From NCBI GenBank assembly GCA_005787865.1, contig SXZN01000023.1, forward strand, positions 1 through 9,990: DNA of 9,990 nucleotides, in the 5' to 3' direction. This document shows, one piece after another, positions 6,102 to 9,990 of this stretch. Every line of letters starts with the position of its first letter. Position 1 is the stretch's first letter. A model generated the notes under the pieces. It had not been told where the DNA came from. It saw only the letters and a list, made by a program, of their open reading frames with translations, and searched no databases. A program made the translations under genes and the position numbers. This stretch comes from Opitutaceae bacterium. GTDB lineage: Bacteria > Verrucomicrobiota > Verrucomicrobiia > Opitutales > Opitutaceae.

Positions 6102-7344
6102 AATGTCTTCGATGGAAATCCTGCGCATGGCGCTCGGCTCGCTCGGGGTGAATAAGCTGCGCTCTTTTTTGACGATGTCGGGTATTACCATCGGAGTATT
6201 CTCCATTATCGGCGTGATGACGGCCGTCTCCGCGTTGCGGAGTTCGATCGAGACGGGCATCAGTTTCCTCGGGACGAATATATTTCAGTTCGGAAAATTT
6301 CCCGCCACGGGTGGCGGCGATGGCTCGCAGCGGCGGCGTTATCAATTGCGCCAGGACATCACGCTGGCGCAGGCGATGCGCTATCAACAACTCATGGGGG
6401 GGAATCCCGAGGTGATTTGCCTCAAGGCTTTCGACCAACAGGGCAATGGTCAGGCCGTCTATAATGGCCGCAAAACCACCCCCGGCTTGAGGTTCGGCGG
6501 CACCAACGAGCATTTCCTCGCGGCGAATCAATTTGCCATTGAGCAGGGCCGTAATTTTACCGCCGAGGATATTGAACTCGCTCGACCGGTTATTTTAATT
6601 GGGCAAGGAATTCTCAAGAAGCTTTTTATAGCGGAGAGTCCTTTAGGTAAAATTATTAAAATTAAAGACCGCACCTATACGGTGATCGGGACCTTCGCCG
6701 AAAAGGGCGCCCAGTTTGGCGATAGCCAAGACGACATCGGCGTCGTGCCGCTCACCCGCTTCTTGAATGATTTTGGCAGTGAGCGCGTCACCGTCAATAT
6801 CGCCACCCAAGCGCCGAGTCAGCTCAGCTATAATGAAACCATCGAGCGAGCCATCACGGCGATGCGGGTGGTGCGGGGACTCAAGCCGGAGCAAGAAAAT
6901 GATTTTGAGCTTTATTCCAACGATTCGCTCATCGCGACCTTCGCCAAAGTGGCGGACGCGATCGCCGCGGGTTCTTTCGTTATCAGTGGAATCGCGCTCC
7001 TCGCTGCGGGGGTTGGCATTATGAATATTATGTTGGTCAGTGTGACGGAGCGCACCAAGGAGATCGGGATTCGCAAATCGATCGGGGCGCGGAAGAAAAG
7101 TATTCTCATCCAATTTTTGCTCGAGGCGGTGGCCATTTCTTTAGCGGGTGGGGTGATGGGTATTTTCCTCGGCGTCGCGGCTGGCAATGGGTTAGCCGTG
7201 ATGCTTAAGGCCGCCGTGATTTTCCCGTGGAACTGGGCCGCGATTGGCCTGCTCGTCTGCTCCGGTATCGGCGTGGGCTTTGGCTTTTATCCCGCGTGGA
7301 AGGCCGCCTCGCTCGATCCAATTGAGGCCTTGCGCTACGAGTGA
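6094..7344 (+). CDS. MacB/FtsX-type ABC exporter permease 2
   Basis: Second permease, also 416 aa, predicted to pair with permease 1 as a heterodimer served by the shared ATPase. It has the same layout: TM1 at about residues 24-50 (SFLTMSGITIGVFSIIGVMT), a periplasmic domain containing the EQGRNFTAEDIE segment typical of MacB-PCD domains, TM2 ending at IMNIMLVSV, the coupling loop TERTKEIGIRKSIGA at 318-332, two further helices, and the ending LDPIEALRYE. The ATG at 6094 lies inside the end of permease 1, giving an 8-nt overlap that suggests translational coupling; ATG 6103 and ATG 6112 are in-frame alternatives. The two periplasmic domains look much more diverged than the coupling loops, which suggests old duplication and specialised roles. 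The stop lies 15 nt from the stop of the convergent asparaginase-like gene, so transcripts from both sides probably overlap. Confidence 0.93.
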   Translation: MNKMSSMEILRMALGSLGVNKLRSFLTMSGITIGVFSIIGVMTAVSALRSSIETGISFLGTNIFQFGKFPATGGGDGSQRRRYQLRQDITLAQAMRYQQLMGGNPEVICLKAFDQQGNGQAVYNGRKTTPGLRFGGTNEHFLAANQFAIEQGRNFTAEDIELARPVILIGQGILKKLFIAESPLGKIIKIKDRTYTVIGTFAEKGAQFGDSQDDIGVVPLTRFLNDFGSERVTVNIATQAPSQLSYNETIERAITAMRVVRGLKPEQENDFELYSNDSLIATFAKVADAIAAGSFVISGIALLAAGVGIMNIMLVSVTERTKEIGIRKSIGARKKSILIQFLLEAVAISLAGGVMGIFLGVAAGNGLAVMLKAAVIFPWNWAAIGLLVCSGIGVGFGFYPAWKAASLDPIEALRYE

Positions 7345-7359
7345 GTTGCCACCGCGGCC

Positions 7360-7845
7360 TTACGCTTTGGGCTCAAACCGACTAGCCGCTCGATTCTTGG
7401 TCACGGTGTGAGCGGGGGCGACTTGGCCGTTCATGGCAATATATACGCCCGGGGGCAGGACTTGCAGCGCACCGATGGCGCAACCGAGATTGAAGACGGC
7501 GTCACTGTGTCGAAACCGGGCGGGCTGCATCGAACCGGTGAAGACGATCACCTTGTCGGAGCAGCCGGTGAGCAGCGCGGCGGTGGCGGTCATGGTATCA
7601 GTGCCGTGCGTGATGAGGATGAGTTTTTCTGGCGAGGCTTCGACCCGCGCGCGAATGAGGGCGCGATCTTCATCCGTCATCGCGAGGCTATCTTTTTGCA
7701 GGACGGATTCGACGACAAAATCGAAAGTGATGTTGGATTCCCGGAAGACGAGACCGACCTGGGGCTCGCCGATTTCGTAGGTGCTGGCGGCATCAAAATA
7801 AACTTTATCGATCGTCCCGCCGGTGGAGATAACGCGCAGTCGCAT
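7360..7845 (-). CDS. Single-domain asparaginase-like protein
   Basis: Predicted 161-aa cytoplasmic protein corresponding only to the N-terminal catalytic domain of type I/II L-asparaginases. The active-site motifs are present: TGGTIDKVY at residues 8-16 (nucleophile Thr equivalent to T12 of E. coli AnsB, here Thr11 or neighbouring Thr8, and Tyr16), a Lys-Asp-Ser segment (KDSL at 51-54), THGTDT at 79-84 (second Thr-Asp pair) and Lys98 before VIVFTGSM (equivalent to AnsB K162). The C-terminal domain of ordinary asparaginases, about 160 more residues, is missing, but the ending after NRAASRFEPKA looks natural. I recall stand-alone proteins of this length in other bacteria, so this is probably a complete family member rather than a truncation. 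ATG at 7845 (reverse) has no clear Shine-Dalgarno site. Hydrolysis of asparagine, glutamine or another amide is inferred. Confidence 0.85.
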   Translation of the reverse strand: MRLRVISTGGTIDKVYFDAASTYEIGEPQVGLVFRESNITFDFVVESVLQKDSLAMTDEDRALIRARVEASPEKLILITHGTDTMTATAALLTGCSDKVIVFTGSMQPARFRHSDAVFNLGCAIGALQVLPPGVYIAMNGQVAPAHTVTKNRAASRFEPKA

Positions 7846-7913
7846 AGGGGATGATGGGGGTGGTCGGCGGTGAAGTTCAATCCGGATTAAGCCTCAATTT
7901 CGCCGTAAGCTTG

Positions 7914-7952
7914 GCCACAAAAAGCACAGAAGGCGCAGAATCGACCAAGGCA
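7914..7952. repeat. Module A, copy 1 (39 bp)
   Basis: Identical over all 39 bp to 8072-8110. Its first part is itself a degenerate 9-mer tandem: CACAAAAAG, CACAGAAGG, CGCAGAATC (7916-7942). It is separated from module B copy 1 by 4 nt. Confidence 0.9.
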
Positions 7953-7956
7953 GGGC

Positions 7957-8007
7957 GGAAAAGATGAAAGCGGGAAAGTAGAAAATCGGGAAACTCGGAG
8001 TCAGGCC
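7957..8007. repeat. Module B, copy 1, purine-rich part (51 bp)
   Basis: Begins GGAAAAGATGAAAG and matches 8396-8446 at 46 of 51 positions by eye. It is A/G-rich on the + strand and runs directly into a heptamer array. Confidence 0.88.
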
Positions 8008-8063
8008 GATAACCGATAACTCATGACCCATAACCTCTAGCCTCTAGCCTCTCGCCTCGAGCC
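8008..8063. repeat. Heptanucleotide tandem array 1 (8 units)
   Basis: Eight consecutive 7-bp units in strict register. The first four are of GATAACC/CATAACC type (GATAACC, GATAACT, CATGACC, CATAACC); the last four are of TCTAGCC type (TCTAGCC twice, TCTCGCC, TCGAGCC). The preceding 7 nt (TCAGGCC, 8001-8007) may be a ninth, degenerate unit. The unit length resembles the STRR heptamers described in cyanobacteria, but the sequence differs. Confidence 0.88.
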
Positions 8064-8071
8064 TACGCTCA

Positions 8072-8110
8072 GCCACAAAAAGCACAGAAGGCGCAGAATC
8101 GACCAAGGCA
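8072..8110. repeat. Module A, copy 2 (39 bp)
   Basis: Perfect copy of 7914-7952 in the same orientation. Here it abuts module C with no spacer, whereas copy 1 is followed by module B. Confidence 0.9.
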
Positions 8111-8141
8111 TTTTAACCGCGAAGGGCACGAAGTGACGCGA
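8111..8141. repeat. Module C, copy 1 (31 bp)
   Basis: Begins TTTTAACCGCGAAGGG and is identical over 31 bp to 8357-8387. It has a 9-10-nt internal rhythm (CGCGAAGGG, CACGAAGTGA, CGCGAAAG). I recall similar phrases scattered between genes in Verrucomicrobiota and related genomes; this is from memory, not a search. Confidence 0.85.
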
Positions 8142-8252
8142 AAGTTCCGAACTTAAACTCGCTTCGCCGTGCGTGCAGAGGATCGGCCCTATAACCACTG
8201 GCCTTGGACCAAAGCCATCGGTCTTTTGTCTTTAATCCAGATCGTATCCGCG

Positions 8253-8311
8253 CCGTCCGTGGTTAAATTAATTTGGATTGATTGTACCGAGACATTTTTG
8301 ACCACGGATGG
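8253..8311. repeat. 15-bp inverted repeat (hairpin) in the centre of the repeat region
   Basis: CCGTCCGTGGTTAAA (8253-8267) pairs with TTTGACCACGGATGG (8297-8311) at all 15 positions, two of them G-U, around a 29-nt AT-rich loop. Its arms resemble the 'atccgtggtt' phrases found as dispersed repeats in many bacteria. The remaining non-repeat sequence between modules C1 and C2 (8142-8356) shows no protein-like reading frame. Confidence 0.7.
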
Positions 8312-8356
8312 GATCAGGATGGGAGGCAGGATTGATCTAATGCACAGCGGCGGAAT

Positions 8357-8387
8357 TTTTAACCGCGAAGGGCACGAAGTGACGCGA
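8357..8387. repeat. Module C, copy 2 (31 bp)
   Basis: Identical to 8111-8141 in the same orientation. It is followed after 8 nt (a G-rich stretch) by module B copy 2. Confidence 0.85.
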
Positions 8388-8395
8388 GGGGGGAA

Positions 8396-8446
8396 GGAAA
8401 AGATGAAAGTGGGAAAGTAGAAAATCGGGAAACTCGGATTCGGTCA
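8396..8446. repeat. Module B, copy 2, purine-rich part (51 bp)
   Basis: Direct repeat of 7957-8007 with five differences, four of them in its last 8 nt. It runs without spacer into heptamer array 2. Confidence 0.88.
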
Positions 8447-8509
8447 GATAACCGATAACCCATGACCCATAATCTCTAGCCTCTCGCCTCTAGCCTCTCA
8501 CCTCTCACC
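8447..8509. repeat. Heptanucleotide tandem array 2 (9 units)
   Basis: Nine 7-bp units in register: four of GATAACC/CATGACC type, then five of TCTAGCC, TCTCGCC or TCTCACC type. It has one unit more than array 1, and the order of the TCTAGCC and TCTCGCC variants differs, which points to unit gain, loss or conversion between copies. Confidence 0.88.
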
Positions 8510-8512
8510 TAA

Positions 8513-8530
8513 GCGCCGCGCCGCGCCGCC
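8513..8530. repeat. Pentamer microsatellite (GCGCC)3
   Basis: Three GCGCC units followed by GCC directly after the heptamer array. Similar GCGCG/CGGCG runs occur inside the sulfatase-like gene (about 8975-8991 and 9138-9160). Confidence 0.6.
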
Positions 8531-8550
8531 TGCTAGGCCGGTTTTGATTT

Positions 8551-8570
8551 AAGCGGGGTTCGCTTTTTTT
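8551..8570 (+). terminator. Terminator-like hairpin with T tract upstream of the sulfatase-like gene
   Basis: AAGCG (8551-8555) pairs with CGCTT (8561-8565) across a GGGTT loop and runs into seven Ts (8564-8570). The stem is short. No + strand gene lies immediately upstream, so it would insulate the sulfatase-like gene from read-through or end a leader or small RNA. Confidence 0.4.
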
Positions 8571-8602
8571 GAATTTCCAGTCTTGGGTGGTGGCAACCTG
8601 CT

Positions 8603-9835
8603 ATGGCTGTGCCGCCCAATATTCTTTGGATTGTTACGACGCAGTGGCGCGCTTCAGCCACTGGCTATGCGGGCGATGTTAATGCCCGGACGCCGTGGTT
8701 GGATGGATTAGCCAGTGAGGCGGTTAATTTTACGGAAGCGGTGACGCCGCATCCATTCGGGCCGCAGGCGCGAGCGGCCTTGCTCACGGGTCAGCGCTGT
8801 CCCGATAATGGAGTGAGTGATTACTGGGATCCCTTGCCGGCGGATGCGCGGACGGTGGCGCACGCCTTGGGTGACCGCGGGTATGAGACGGCTTTTTTTG
8901 GGAAGTGGCACTTAGCAGAGCGGGATCGTACGGCCCCTTTGGTCGGCGAGGTCCACGCGAAGATGAAGGTGCCCTCGGCGCGGCGCGGCGGCTTTGCGCT
9001 CTGGGAAGGCTTTGAGAGTGGTTTTTTGCTGAACGATCCTTGGCTGCACGGCTCACGGCTACCGGAGCCCAGACAGTTTAAGGGCTATCAAGCCGCGGTC
9101 TTGGCGCAGCGGGCGGGCGAGTGGTGTCGCGGGCAGCAAGCGCGGCGCGGCGCGGGCGGGCCACCTTCGTTTTGTGTGGTGAGTATGGAGTCACCGCATC
9201 CGCCGTATCACGCGCCGGCGCCGCATGTGGCGGAGCGGGCAGCGGGGGAGATTACTCTGCGGGCTAACGTCCCGCGCGGCGGCGAGGTTGAACGACAGGC
9301 GCGCTCAGAGTTGGCCGGCTATTATGCGCACATTGAGGCCACGGATCGAGCGATTGGCCAATTGATCGCGGGGATCGATGGGCAGACCACGACGGTGGTT
9401 TATACCTCGGTCCACGGTGACATGCACGGCGCGCATGGTTTATTTCGCAAAGGTTGGCCCTATGAGGAATCGGTCCGGGTGCCGCTGTTGATTCGTCGTG
9501 AGCGCGGGGCGGGCAGTTTAGAATTTAAGCAACCTGATCGTCGCCCGGTCAGTTTAGTTGATCTGCCGCACATGGCAATGGCTTGGGCGGAAGGGCGGCC
9601 GTGGGAGTGCATCCGCGATCACGCGGAAATTTCCATGCCCAGCCCCACGGCCTTGCCGCAGCAATGTCCGCAGGCGTGGCGGGGTTGCCGTTCGCGGCAG
9701 CACAAGTTGATCCTGAACGCGGCGGGTGAGCCCTGGCTTTATTTTGATTTGGAGCGCGATCCGCTGGAAACAAAAAATCTCGTCGCCGAATCGACCCAGC
9801 GCGAGTCGATCGCCCGGCTGCGGGCGCTGATGTGA
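8603..9835 (+). CDS. Sulfatase-fold protein with degenerate active site (probable pseudoenzyme)
   Basis: The 410-aa protein has the alkaline phosphatase/sulfatase fold along its whole length: PNILWIVT strand (residues 5-12), TPWLDGLASEAVNF (30-43), ARAALLTG (56-63), GYETAFFGKWHL (93-104), VSMESPHPPYH (193-203), SVHGDMHGAHGLFRKGWPYEESVRVPLLIR (269-298; quoted in parts: SVHGD, HGAHGL, RKGWPYEES, VRVPLLIR) and YFDLERDPLETKNL near the end. Basic active-site positions are kept: Arg57, Lys101, His103, His199, His271, Lys283. The residues that define a sulfatase are not. The metal-binding Asp of the first motif is Thr13, the Cys or Ser of C-x-P-S-R is absent (no Cys or Ser at residues 39-65), and the Asp of S-D-H-G is Val270. 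ATG 8603 starts directly on the first strand with no signal peptide; an in-frame stop at 8570 and no intervening ATG exclude a longer form. No frameshift is visible. Fold firm, activity doubtful. Confidence 0.85.
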   Translation: MAVPPNILWIVTTQWRASATGYAGDVNARTPWLDGLASEAVNFTEAVTPHPFGPQARAALLTGQRCPDNGVSDYWDPLPADARTVAHALGDRGYETAFFGKWHLAERDRTAPLVGEVHAKMKVPSARRGGFALWEGFESGFLLNDPWLHGSRLPEPRQFKGYQAAVLAQRAGEWCRGQQARRGAGGPPSFCVVSMESPHPPYHAPAPHVAERAAGEITLRANVPRGGEVERQARSELAGYYAHIEATDRAIGQLIAGIDGQTTTVVYTSVHGDMHGAHGLFRKGWPYEESVRVPLLIRRERGAGSLEFKQPDRRPVSLVDLPHMAMAWAEGRPWECIRDHAEISMPSPTALPQQCPQAWRGCRSRQHKLILNAAGEPWLYFDLERDPLETKNLVAESTQRESIARLRALM

Positions 9836-9853
9836 AGGCCGTTCGTTCGGCTT
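9836..9853. other. Small hairpin between convergent genes
   Basis: AGGCCG (9836-9841) pairs with CGGCTT (9848-9853), 6 bp including one G-U, with a TTCGTT loop. It sits exactly between the two convergent stop codons and could act as a bidirectional 3' end, but it lacks a T tract. Confidence 0.35.
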
Positions 9854-9990
9854 AGCGCGAGGGCGGCACCGCCGCGGGCCCGGCTGACTTGCTTAACGGC
9901 GGCGTGGTCGCGGGGGTATCGGCTGGGCCCACGATCACGGACCAGCGTGGTTCGGTCAGGACACCGCTCAGTCTTAATTCTAAAATGCTC
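9852..9990 (-). CDS. C-terminal end of an unidentified protein (5' part outside window)
   Basis: On the - strand a frame is open from the right edge (first full codon at 9989) to a TAA at 9854-9852, giving 45 residues. The visible part begins SILELRLSGVLTEPRWSVIV, which reads like a real beta-strand ending, followed by a Pro/Ala/Thr-rich, probably disordered tail ending PPSR. The 'L-R-L-x-G-x-L-x-x-P-x-W' pattern resembles the last strand of AsmA-like membrane-associated proteins, but this is a weak resemblance. The gene is convergent with the sulfatase-like gene; the stops are 16 nt apart. Confidence 0.6.
   Translation of the reverse strand, partial: SILELRLSGVLTEPRWSVIVGPADTPATTPPLSKSAGPAAVPPSR

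Noticed and set aside
7408..7854. 148-codon + strand frame antisense to the asparaginase-like gene
   Set aside because: The opposite strand carries clear asparaginase motifs; this frame has a Gly/Asp-rich composition typical of an antisense shadow.
8169..8420. 83-codon + strand frame in the repeat region
   Set aside because: Its C-terminal third (FNREGHEVTRGG and on) is simply module C and module B translated. It has a non-ATG start, no ribosome site and no protein-like composition, and such repeat-derived 'proteins' are a familiar annotation artefact.
7914..8510. Possible CRISPR array or insertion sequence
   Set aside because: The repeats are of three kinds, with no regular unique spacers, no cas genes, no transposase and no terminal inverted repeats with target duplication.

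Overview
The window looks like chromosomal DNA of a moderately high-GC Gram-negative bacterium, most likely Verrucomicrobiota close to the Opitutaceae. This is an inference from protein style, a MacAB-like export operon, a polyphosphate glucokinase, a sulfatase-family gene, mostly weak Shine-Dalgarno signals and phrase-like intergenic repeats. No 16S gene or other firm taxonomic marker is present.

Layout. Positions 1-638 hold the 3' part of a membrane-anchored monohaem cytochrome c gene whose start lies left of the window. Three small housekeeping-type genes follow on the + strand: a YbgC-like hotdog thioesterase (716-1150), a SlyD-like FKBP prolyl isomerase (1244-1696) and a ROK-family polyphosphate glucokinase (1709-2446). 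After a 185-nt spacer comes a four-gene export operon (2632-7344): a MacA/HlyD-type periplasmic adaptor, a stand-alone MacB-type ATPase and two tandem paralogous MacB/FtsX-type permeases of equal length that overlap by 8 nt. The two permeases and the ATPase probably form a heterodimeric ABC exporter (as in LolCDE-type or split MacB systems), coupled through the adaptor to an outer-membrane channel not seen here. A convergent single-domain asparaginase-like gene lies on the - strand (7360-7845).

Positions 7846-8602 hold no convincing gene but are a dense mosaic of repeats. Three modules (A, B, C) each occur twice and are joined in three different pairings (A-B, A-C, C-B). Each B copy ends in a drifting heptanucleotide tandem array (8 and 9 units), and a 15-bp hairpin lies in the middle.

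Downstream (8603-9835) is an intact sulfatase-fold gene that appears to have lost the formylglycine-precursor residue and the acidic metal ligands while keeping several basic active-site residues: a likely pseudoenzyme or a protein with altered chemistry. The right edge (9852-9990, - strand) holds the 3' end of another gene converging on it.

The best candidates for new biology are the pseudo-sulfatase, the heptamer/mosaic repeat region, and the glucokinase with Trp in place of the ROK-motif His. I see no defence system, CRISPR array, transposase, rRNA or tRNA.
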